DNA from: Reticulitermes speratus | Taxonomy: Eukaryota > Arthropoda > Insecta > Blattodea > Rhinotermitidae | Assembly (NCBI GenBank): GCA_021186555.1 | Contig: JAJKFL010000006.1 | Span: 40,483,478 to 40,547,477 of the forward strand | Length of the DNA: 64,000 nt | Direction of reading: 5' to 3' | Part shown: positions 38,801-50,800 of the stretch, one piece after another | How the letters are laid out: every line of letters starts with the position of its first letter | Position numbering within the stretch: position 1 is the first letter of the stretch | Notes under the pieces: model-generated | What the model saw: only the letters and a program-made list of their open reading frames with translations | Database searches by the model: none | Told to the model about the DNA's origin: nothing | Program-made: the position numbers and the translations under genes

Positions 38801-41800
38801 CTACAATACCGCAAAACATTTTAAGTATCCCTCGAAATATCACAAAAATACAAAAAGAAAGCAGGAGAAATGCTTCAATTTTATTTCTTATAACGTAAGC
38901 AGACTATACATACAGATATAGCAGCTATTTAAAAATAAATTTTCTTGACACTAATTTAGCAGTAACTGAACTGCGATCCACACTATCAACTTTTTCTGGC
39001 CTGTAAACGTTTTCATAGGTAGGGGATCCTCGGGATATGAAAACGTATTTTAGGGGCTCCTTCATGGAAAAAAAGGTTCGGAAACATTAGGCTGGAGGAT
39101 CAAGATGGTATTGGGAGGCAAGGAAACCACTTTACTATTACCGGCGTCGCCTTCAACGTTAAAGGGATATGGCCAGAAGCATTATCAATTATTTTTATAA
39201 TGTTCATACCTTGCACTCTCGATAATCAAATCACAATATTCAGTCCAACAAAATGCACTATTTTGTTTCCAGATATTTTGTATTACAATATCATGTTGAT
39301 CAATCTTAACCTTCCATACATATGTAGGCAGTCTGCAAAACATAGTATACCAGGAACTTAACATTGTATTTACCGTGCATTTTCAATTAAGATATGTTCA
39401 ATAAACACCAACTAATGCACATAAACTTTATTCACAATAGTTTATTCTTAAAATTCCCCTATACGTATTTCGGTGGTTTAAAACCACCATCTTCAGGGGG
39501 TCGTAGAGATTATTATGCATAGACCTTACAGTTATTACATTACACAACAAACGTCTACATCTTAACTGATTGACTTTATATATTTTTAATATATATATAC
39601 ATTCTAGTTCAGTTTTGTGAAGTATTACTTTGATATGAATCCCTGATGATGGTACAATGAGGGATCGAAACATGTAGCATTGACCAACAAGATATTGTGA
39701 TATAAAATAACTGGGAACAATATAGTGCATTTTGTTGGACTGAATGTTGTGATTGCAATAACAATTAACGACGCTCATTGTTGCGGCACAATAAGATGCA
39801 ATGAAGGAAGACAGAAGATATAAATGTTATATTACTTTCACCGTGCACTTTCACTCAATACTTAATAACCAACTAAATGTACATTCAATTGAATATTTTC
39901 ATAGTCTATTAAATTCTCCTAAATTCCCCTACATATGTTTCGATCTACTTATAGACCATCTTCAGGGGGTCACAAACTACACTTATTTCACACCCATATG
40001 TTCAGTAAATTGCTATATGCAGTCTAGATCACTTTTGTCTTATATGTCAGTTGTAATAACACTTTAACACGGATACACGTTTAAAATTGTAAAATATATG
40101 TAAAACACTGTGTAATAACTTAAAAGTCTTGTCACAGTTGTATGTACAAGGTTAAAACAGCAGCACAGTTGTCTTGTTTTAACTCGTCATTGGCTAATGA
40201 TGCATAAAATCGTGGTTTTGTGTGTTCTGAAGATTGAGCTGTTTTGTTTCGTGTGCTGTTGTTGTTAGTGGTGCGAACTGTTAGGTTGTCTAGTGGACTG
40301 TGTTACGTGTTTTACATATATTTTACAATTTTAAACGTGTATCCGTGTTAAAGTGTTATTACAACTTACACATAAGACAAAAGTGATCTAGACTGCATAT
40401 AGCAATTTACTGAACATATGGATGTGAAATAAGTGTAGTTTGTGACCCCCTGAAGATGGTCTATAAGTGGACCGAAACATATGTAGGGGAATTTAGGAGA
40501 ATTTAATAAACTATAAATAGTTTCAAGTGAATGTACATTTAGTTGGTTATTAAGTATACAGAAGATAGAAGTTATGTAAATGAAAACACACTGTCACTGT
40601 CACTGTCACCAGTGACATCTTCTTGGACCGACATACCACCCGCAATGACACTGCAGTCCATCCTTTCGGAGCTCGAAGGTTCTGTTAGTAATGTACAAGC
40701 AGAGGTTTCACCTTGCTATCACTTCAACATTACTACCACAACACTAGCGTGAGACGGTACTTCGATACTTTGAAACCTGGTGCTTTCCTTTCTTCTCTAG
40801 AAATAAATTTACAGGAAGGCATTCCTTTCCAAAATAGCCAGCCTTATCAACATTAATGATCTGCTACATGAATATCATCCTTCGATTACATTCATGAGAT
40901 CTTCAAGCAAATTCGTTGCAGCTGCTACATCGATGCTCGCCCATTCGCCTCAGGTACGTACTTGCATTAAGGCTGTGCAAATTAGCACGTGTCTTGGAAC
41001 TCTCAAACCAACCGTAACGTGACTTAAATCCCAGATCATCCTCATTTGCTACGGCTTATTCTTGCGCCTTTAACAATGAAATCCTTCTTAAATAATACAA
41101 TGTGAGTGTGGATTACACAGAACTCGGGTTTCGTCAAATGGAAGGCTTTTGTGAACAAGACAAAGAACTTTGTTTCACGCAATAAGAGTTCATGAGTTGA
41201 GGACATAAACAGGCCTCATTCTGCACCCTACCAGTACATGAGTTGAGGACTAAACAGGCCTCATTCTGCACCCTGCCAGTACATGAGTTGAGGACATAAA
41301 CAGGCCTCATTCTGCACCCTGCCAGTACATGAGTTGAGGACATAAACAGGCCTCATTCTGCACCCTGCCAGTACATGATTGAGGACATAAACAGGCCTCA
41401 TTCTTCACCCTGCCAGTACATGAGTTGAGGACATAAACAGGCCTCATTCTGCACCCTGCCAGTACATGAGTTGAGGACATAAACAGGCCTCATTCTTCAC
41501 CCTGCCAGTACATGAGTTGAGGACATAAACAGGCCTCATTCTGCACCCTGCCAGTACATGAGTTGAGGACATAAACAGGCCTCATTCTGCACCCTGCCAG
41601 TACATGAGTTGAGGACATAAACAGGCCTCATTCTGCACCCTGCCAGTACATGAGTTGAGGACATAAACAGGCCTCATTCTGCACCCTGCCAGTACATGAG
41701 TTGAGGACATAAACAGGCTCATTCTTCACCCTGCCAGTACATGAGTTGAGGACATAAACAGGCTCATTCTTCACCCTGCCAGTACATGAGTTGAGGACAT

Positions 41801-44800
41801 AAACAGGCCTCATTCTGCACCCTGCCAGTACATGAGTTGAGGACATAAACAGGGCTCATTCTTCACCCTTGCCAGTACATGAGTTGAGGACTCAAAACAG
41901 GCCTCATTCTGAAACACCTGCCATACATGAGTTGAGGACATAAACAGGCCTCATTCTGCATCCCTGCCAGTACATGATTTGAGGACTAAAACAGGCCTCA
42001 TCTGCACCCTACCAGTACATGAGTTGAGGACATAAAACAGGCCTCATTCTGCACCCTGCAGTACATGAGTTGAGGACATAAACAGGCCTCATTCTGCACC
42101 CTGCCAGTACATGAGTTGAGGACATAAACAGGCCTCATTCTGCACCCTGCCAGTACATGAGTTGAGGACATAAACAGGCCTCATTCTGCACCCTGCCATT
42201 CGGTTACTCCATCTCAGAATCCACAATTAGTACACAAATGCACGTGTAGAGACGTCGACAGCCCTGCAAAATCTCTTGAAGATGACAGCCACCTACACAA
42301 TACTTCAAAATTCGGTTACTACATCCATGAAAACACAACAGGATAGAGACGTTCAGAAAACCAAAAGCCGTTTATTACCACGTGGCATGGTTGCAAAATA
42401 GAGAAATATGGTTACTATTATATACCATATTCTTTACGACTATCGAACTCTGCACTTTACCAATACAGTTCATTTATGCGTGTCGCACGACTGACGAGAA
42501 GAAACAGCCATTGTCTACCAGAACAGTATTAACCGGCTGATCTCAGTAATGAGGAAGCTATGTTTTTTGTTATGTAGGAACAGGTCTTGGATGAAATTTA
42601 GACTTCCCCAATATAGACACGCATACAATAGTCACCACAGTACTATGAAGTTCAACAAACACATTCTCAGGTTGATGAATATTAGATCAGAAAACACACA
42701 AACAAGGACGACTTTACCTTCTTTTATCTATGTATGTACGTCATACCATTCACACAAGTCACAATTCGTAGTGGTTATGACAGTTACAAGCAGCAGCGCT
42801 GTTTACGCAGTGAGAGGTGTGCTTCAGTTGGCAATGCAGTACCGCTCATTTCCTCAAGCCGTCTTTACGGAGATGGAATTTGTCAAAATTTCCAGCTGAA
42901 TTTCCAATGGGCATGAAACTGGTACATAAGCATGACAGAATTATACAGGGTGTACATAAAATACTTGGACATCTTCAGGAGAGAGTTCCCGACATCAAAA
43001 CGACGAATAAAGTTCACATCCATATATGTCGGCAAACATTTATTTTTCGAGGTACAGCCCCCACGTTCGCCTGACCTCAATCCTTTACATTTTTATCTGT
43101 GGGGACACTTAAAGCCCCTAGTACATTCAGACACTTCACCAACGCAGTTCTGTGCCTGTCAAACCATTCGCAAACGCCCCGGGACCTTTGAAAGGGTGTG
43201 ACATCCGTGATCAGACGTGTCAAAGCGTGCATTGAATCATATGGAGGATATTTTGAGCATTTCTTCTGAACTGTAACTTGTTAAACATTAAGAACTCAAC
43301 AGCTATTAAATTAGACACGTGAACTGTAAATGTACTATGTCATATTTGAGTAAAATATTATATAGTTAAGGCATTTACTGTTGAATGTAATCGTTGAATT
43401 AACTCAACAACCACTAATTTCGGGGACACACTTTTAAAGTGAAAACACACTCTTTAAATCTGGATATAGGACATCCCCGTTGGTGTATCAGATCACAAAT
43501 GTATATTCAGTCATCAATCACACACAACAACAGGCTAATTGTAACCTTTTTCTGGCGACCAGTTTCGGCTCTAAGATAGAGCCATCATCAGGCCCCTACA
43601 CAATAACAGAAAAGCAGAATACTCTGCGAGTTACAGATGAAGATCTCCCCCTTCACATTAAAAATACATTGTAAGTGTATATAAAACATTAAAATTTTGT
43701 CCCGAAACGTCGATAAACAATTACCACACGACGCCGTGTAATATCCCAGAACAGCGCAGAGCTCATGTAATTTTTTTTTTTTTGCGTGGTGAAGGGCCCC
43801 GCAGCAGATGCTACGGACGCACCGCAGCCTTAAGGCTTCTTGTGCAACCCCTGTGATGAAGATGAGCAGTTTTTTTTACCAAGTTTTACAATTAATGGAG
43901 CACCAGTGGAATGAAATTGACAGGGGAAAACCGACAACTCGGAGAAAAACCTGTCCCAGTGCCACTTTGTCCACCACAAATCTCACATGGACTGACCCGG
44001 GATCGAACCCGGGCCTCCGCGGTGAGAGATGTAAAATTTACATGAAGCCTAAGCAAAAAAAATAGAAAATTGTATAGTTCTGTTATATAATATATATTAT
44101 ATATATATATATATATAATACATATATATTAAAAGTTACGAATATAAAACACCATATCAATAAAATTAATCAGATGTGTAAGGTAAAGTGTCAACTGTAG
44201 GGTTCTAAATGTATATTAGCAGCAGTCTTGAAGTCTGTCCAAGTATTTTAGACACAACCTGTATTTAAAACTGAGCAAAGTGGTTGCCTAACTGACAGCA
44301 GACGGGGCTCTCCACAACTCAGATGCGCCCCTCATTTCACGTCACGCTGCTTGTACGAGTATCAAAGCGAGTTTCCCAGCCCAGTGACTCGGAACTCAAC
44401 ATCACAAAGCGACCTTCATACAGAGCAGGGGTCACGGACACGCGGTATCCTCTTGCAGGAGGCAAACCTCAACTGTGGCGGTCTGACATGGCGCGCCCAT
44501 CTTCTTACATTAACAATAAACGCAACAAGCTGTTTGGTACCAGCGAGAAACAGGGTATCATTGTAGAACCGGAAATCTAGAACATACAAATTTACGCTAA
44601 GCAAATTATCGAATAGAACAGTGGTTCCCAAACTTTTTCGGTCTACCGCCCCCTTGGTTCCATATACACACCCACAGCGCCCCCCTACCTTTTTAAAAAA
44701 CAAAAAATTCGCTTTTGTTTCCACTTTTATTTTATATTTAAAAAATTGTTTAAATAAAATTATAAGAGTTAAATTTAATGTTTTATGTGTTAATTAATAA

Positions 44801-47800
44801 ATTAAATTTTATTATATTTTTTATGATTAACAATAATTCATCTAGCAATAGTTTATTAAAAAAATAATGTGCTTATATAGGATTCATAAATTGAAATACT
44901 AAGAAATTTAGTTCTTTTTTATTCTTAACACAAAAATTAACTTATTTGAATTTTATTATAAAAATAAATTCACTGCTTGTCTACTAGCGCCCCCCTGTGA
45001 TAATAACAGCGCTCCCTTTCACCTCTCGTACCTATTAGCGCCCACCTAGGTAATCCCCCCTGGGGGGCGGTACCGCCCACTTTGGGAACCACTGGAATAG
45101 AACGTCAAAAGTCTCACAATGGCTTCCTTCAGTGTCCTTCCCAATTCATCATTGTCACTCGAGTAATGCACTAGACAAGACAAAATTCACCTTAACCTCC
45201 GACCCTCACGAACAATTTCTAAGTGCCTACGTTTTTTTTTTCCAATGGCGCAACAGCCCTTAGTGGGCCAGGGCCTTCCATTATTCAGGCTTCACAATCA
45301 CACTCAGACACACCGCACTCGGTAGGACTCCTCTGGACGAGTGATCAGGCCGACGCAAAGACCTCTACCTGACAACACACAACACTCACAAAAACAGACA
45401 TGCCTCCGGCGGGATTCGACCCACAATCCCAACAAGCGAAAGGCTGCAGGCCCACGCCTTAGACCCCGCAGACACTGGGATCGGCAACTACATATAGGGC
45501 CACCTAACTGTCTACTGGTAGTCACGTTTTGACCTTTCCGCCTATTTAAACTTTAAAGAGCAGAATACTACTAATTAAGCACGATAACAAAGCATGCAAA
45601 ACGTACACGCGAAATTAAATCCAGAATTGTCATGGAAGAAGCAGCATTCAACAAGAAGGAGATTCTTTTCACTAGCAAATGGGACTTAAATTAAAGGAAG
45701 AAACATGTGGTATGCTACCTTTGGAGCATAGTTTTTTACAGTGTACTAACTTGGGACACTTTGGAAACTAGATCAGAAACACCTTGGAAGTTTTGAAACA
45801 CGGCGCTGGAGAAGGATGGAGATCAGTTGGACCGATCGTGTGAAAAGGGTATTGCAAGTATTACATAGAGTCAAGGAGAAAAGGAACGCCCTACATAAAA
45901 TGAAGCGAAGGAAGGCTAACTGGGTTGGTCATCATAAACAAGACACGCAATGCACGTATAACGTACCTTTGAGGCGCGTTCGCGTAACCATGTTGCCGTG
46001 GAAAAGCAATAAGTTTACATATTCTGAGTGTGTGTCTGTAGCCTTAGTTATCCAGCATGCAAAGCGCATGCGCCATATTATATTGTCATCTGTGGCCTGT
46101 CTGGCTCTACCATATTTTTCGACATTATCTCATAAACGGCACGATTTTCGGGGTGGGGAGGGGGGGGGGAAGGTATTGAACATAAAATTTGTGTTTTGAT
46201 TTTCTCTACGACTTTCATCTGAAATATTTCTCATTCTAAGAAGACTTCAGCGAGGTATTACTAAATACATATATGTAATACCCGTTATTCTCGTCAGATT
46301 TTAATCAAACTTGAATTTTCTCGACAATTTTCGGAAAAAAATACTCAAATATCAAATTTCATGAAAATCCGTCCAGTGGGAGTCGAATTGTTCCATGCGG
46401 ACGCACGGACGGAAGACAGACAGACATGACGAAGCAAATACTCGCTTTTCGCAATTTCGCAAACGCGCCTAAAAGCCTGCACAGCAACAGACGTAATTTT
46501 ATGAAACTTGCTATCAAATGTCGGCAAGCAGGTAACAAAGCTTGTCAGTTCCTAGAATGCAGACGTTATATCCAACCGCTTATATCAAAATGTTCTAAAT
46601 ACAGTAGATTGTAAGTTGCAATGGAGCAAGAAAAGGCTCTCAACTGGGCCAGAATACTCGCACATTAGCCCACAAGCAGCTGTTTATACAGCAAGGCTGT
46701 GCCATCTTCTCTAACATTAAGTATCCCAGCACAATGGGTTTACTTCGATTCACAGTATAAAGAGTATTATTTATGTAAAAATAAATGAGTGGTAACTGGA
46801 ACAAAGATGGCGTGTCACTTCTTGGTAGCAGACAGCGAACTTTTAAACGTTACTTAGAAGAGCTTCGTCTTTCTCAGCTCATTAAAACCGAGACGGTCTG
46901 CAACTTGTACTGTAAAAACTGCTGACACACACTTTTAAACAATCGTAAATAAATGAAGATCGAAAACGCACTCCCAGCCTTTTAATTTTAAGTCACGCAA
47001 CTTCGAAATCATGCAATTTTTAAAACAGTAAAACAATCAAATAATAACATTTCGGGAAATGCGCGCCAAATTTTTCCTTGCGGGAATGAAAGCTCAATAA
47101 GATGAAAATGGCAGAAGAATATTGCTGGGCGACAACACAGCGGCGCGGTGATCACCTACGGCAGATGAGTTTACAGTGCGTTGAAGTTTAGTTTTTAACT
47201 GGACTTCCTTGAATATATACACAGTCGAACTCGGTTATAACGTCATTAAAGGGACAGAATTTTTTTGTCGTTATAAACGAGTGTCGTTATAAGCGAGGTG
47301 TCGTATAAACCGATGTCGTTATAACCGCGTTCGACTCTGTGTGTGTGTGTGTGTGAGGAAGTGCATACATATACACATAGCCCTTGTTTTACGCCTTGTT
47401 GCTTTAACGCCCCTTGACAATTTACGCCACTTCTTAATTTGCGCTCTCTCATTTTCGGTTTAACGCCCTTTGGCTGTCGGCGCAATCTGACGGTGAGAGA
47501 CAAATCTCACGGCGCAAAACAAAACCGGGAGGCTGTGCGCTCAATGCTAACTCCGTCAACCAACGTGCGCTCGCTGTTTAGTTGAGACCAAGTGGTTTAT
47601 CTGCATTTATTTAAGTCTTATTTTTGTTCTACCTCGCGGTGGCGAAGTTGGTTGAGGCACTGCGCTACAAGCCGGAAGGTTGCGGGTTCGATTCCCGATG
47701 GTGTCATTGGAGTTTTTCATTAACATAATCTTTCCGGCCGCACTATGGCCCTGGGGTGCACTCAGCCTCTAACAGAAATGAGTACCAGGAATATTTCGTG

Positions 47801-50800
47801 GGGGGGGGGGGGGGGGGGGGTAAAGGCGGCCGGTGCGTATGGCTGACAATCTTACCACCTTCATGTACGATTGTCTAGAAATCTGGGAGCCTCAACCTCC
47901 TGGAACCCTAAGGGCCTGTCCAGGCCTGTAATGGGATTGCTTTACCTTTACCTTTCTGTTCTACGTATAAACGCCACGATGACACGCCCAATCGAGAAAA
48001 AAATTACACGACGATGAACAGTGGCAGCAATAATCTTGATACGTATAATCTGTGGGTAATGAAATGACTGTGTAGCAAAGCCGTGGTGATTTTCATTATC
48101 CGTGACAGAACTTCTGTGACAGTGACGATATGGAAAATCTACCATCCGTGACAACCCTAGTAACTAGGAACTAGGCTCGAACACAAAAACTGACACGATG
48201 ACGAATCACACAGCCCCTAACCTAAACATCATCACACCCAGCTATATTAAAATGTCACGACCGAAACCCCAACCTAACCGCAGCTAGAATCTTAACGGTG
48301 GTAATAAAGAAACTGAGTTTTAAAGGCTGTGAGAATGAGTTTAGTCATCCGTGACAGCGACGGTATGGAACATGTACTATCCGTGACAATTGTATGCAAG
48401 TTGTCTACAATTCCTTTTCAATTTACATGTTGAACTGTTTATTTCTATATTAATATAATTTAGAAGGTCTAATAATAACTCACCAGAGCGTCGGGCCTAC
48501 CCTTATCGGTCAAGCAGGAAAAAGCACCCTATACATACACCGCATATGAACACTGTCATTGGTATGATTGCCCCTATCCCATTATTCCTTACGGGAATAT
48601 CGTTTTTGATTTACGCCGTTTTGGTTTAAGCCCAGTTTTTCAGGAACATAACTAGGGCGTAAAACAAGGGCTACGTGTACTCAACTCCGACTTGATCAAA
48701 ATTCAACGTGCGCCAGACCTTCCGGGAACGTATCTATTGCAAGCTTCGGGGAGGGTCTGTATTCAAAATAGACAAATAAGCCTTACAACCAATTTTACTC
48801 CTGTTATTTTAAATTTCAACCTCTTAAATTACAAAAATTAGGCCTATCATCCCGACGTCTGTGGTATCCCAATGGTGAGAGCAAATGCCAGAATTTTACC
48901 GCAAAAAAAAAAATTATAATCTCCCCCATTTGTGGTATATACCATTTTCTGCTTGTTCACTTTACCTTACCGCCCACACAGCCATCTCCTACCCGACACC
49001 CTACACTTGACTACGGTAATCAAATCCACTCAACCCTTCACACCAACACAGTGATTACATTAGACATCTCCCGCTGCTCTGCTGCGTGCCCACATCAGGC
49101 CCAATTTGGCTGGCAAATGCTTGGAAAGGAGGCGGGGTAACTCAGTCACTGTTGTGACTAGGTTTAAAGCTGCACGGTCCAGGAACAGGGCTTCGATTCC
49201 AGAAAGGAACAAGAGTTTTCTTTTCACAGCGTCCTGACCGATCCTGGTGCCCACGAAGCTCAAAATCCAAAGACTACCGGAGGTTCTTACCCCGATTGTA
49301 AAAGCCCCCAAATGGATATACTGCATCTTAAAACACTTATTTAATACTGAATGTCTTCGAGACTTCATTCACCATCTAACGGCCAAATCTTATACTAAAT
49401 GCCCATCTCATCCTAACCCTCTGGTCCAACAAATAGGTAATTATACACTAGCCGACCTAAACTCTGTATACAAATCTACAAACATAAACGACCGAAACAT
49501 ATACTACTGTAAACATATACTCTGTAAACACATTACACTACTGTAAACATATACTACTGTAAACATATACTACTGTAAACATATACTACTGTAAAACTAT
49601 AACACTACTGTAAACATATACTGCTGTAAACATATACTGCTGTAAACATACACTACTGTAAACATATACTGCTGTAAACATATACTACTGTAAACATATA
49701 CAACTGTAAACATATACAACTGTAAACATATACTACTGTAAACATATACTACTGTAAACATATACTGCTGTAAACATACACTACTGTAAACATATACTGC
49801 TGTAAACATAACTACTGACTACTGTAAACATACACTACTGTAAACATATACTGCTGTAAACCAGCTCACCATCAGGCATAGTGTTTTTTTTAGTCTTTTT
49901 CACTAATATTATTTTTATTTTTCCCTATTTATAACTTTTGGTTCATGTACTCATTTTAGTTAAATTGGTTATCGGAAAAATTTTTGTAATTTTTTTCCTT
50001 GTATACTGTAAACACTGTAAATTGTAATCTTCAATAAATAATTTAAAAAAAACATTTAGTATAGAAGACTGAATCTTACGAAACAACTTCAATAAACTAA
50101 GCTAGAAAAATAAAACCTTTTTTGGATAAAGTTTTAATAAATTGCAAAAAAAAAAATGAGTTCTCACAGGAAGTGTATACATATTGTGTTGAAAATGATA
50201 TCTTCCTTTTAGCAATCTGTATGCATAGCGTGATGATGGTCCGTCAGACTGAGACATGTGCATGTAGCTTATAGGTACAGAGTAAACACACAGTTGTGAT
50301 TGGCGGTGACTCACTAATCAAACATTAATAATACACACAACGCGATGACTTCCCTTAAGACCCACATACATTTTTCTGCTCACTCAAGACATTCCATATG
50401 GCACAATGTGAGGAGATTACCACCACAGCAGTTTCAAAAGAAACCGAAGTGTCTTAATTAATTATTTTATTCCAACAAATGCACTACAATATTTTAGTGT
50501 TCACTTGTCCGTACATATGTTTCGGCACTCCTTGTGCCATCCTCAGGGGTGTCGTCGAGAGTTCACAATTTTCAATGCATCCAATTCACTTTCACAACAC
50601 AAATTCACTATCACTGAGCATCACTTATCTTCTTGTTCATGGCGGTCAGCTTGTCTTGTTTGTTGTTTTATTAAAATGAATAATTAATATTTTTATTCGA
50701 AGACAGTCGTAGTATAAAATACTAAAAGTTGTTAAAACTGTGTTCGACAGCTCGCTATGTATATTAGTTGTGCGATCGTATTTGATCGTGTCCTTATGCT

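Larger units (their letters stand above)
37490..39215 (-). pseudogene. Tigger/jerky-type (DDE_1) transposase, broken
   Basis: The minus strand reads [15 protein letters not shown] (DDE_1 second-Asp block, about 39200-39150), [13 protein letters not shown] (39120-39095), then a 344-bp hAT MITE. It resumes QTLHQGV (38745-38725) and, after a frameshift, [14 protein letters not shown]. It then has [20 protein letters not shown] and [18 protein letters not shown], the characteristic C-terminal helical region of TIGD-like proteins. Next the frame enters the 24-bp minisatellite (KEGVQDAD repeats) and ends near CMELDES (37490-37500). The insertion and frameshifts show it is dead. The N-terminal HTH part is missing or unrecognised. 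Confidence 0.75.
39237..39775. mobile_element. Penelope-like terminal fragments, two opposed families
   Basis: 39237-39310 and 39685-39767 are inverted copies (share AGTGCATTTTGTTGGACTGAAT). Between them is another end, 39371-39510, with TACCGTGCATTTTCAATTAA, CACCAACTAATGCAC and a different hammerhead-like motif. The cluster looks like nested insertions of two Penelope-like families. Confidence 0.65.
39839..40560. mobile_element. Penelope-like terminus, inverted pair
   Basis: The left arm 39850-40106 and right arm 40303-40556 are reverse complements with scattered differences. They share ACCAACTAAATGTACATT outside, a hammerhead-like motif, and ACACGTTTAAAATTGTAAAAT inside. The 196-bp centre is unique. 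Confidence 0.78.

Noticed and set aside
37814-38814. Long open frames on both strands across 37.8-38.8 kb
   Set aside because: Produced by a 24-bp tandem repeat (multiple of 3) plus the tail of a dead Tigger transposase; not a host gene.
49060-49546. Overlapping 99- and 102-aa frames
   Set aside because: No recognisable homology, codon pattern or splice context; likely chance.
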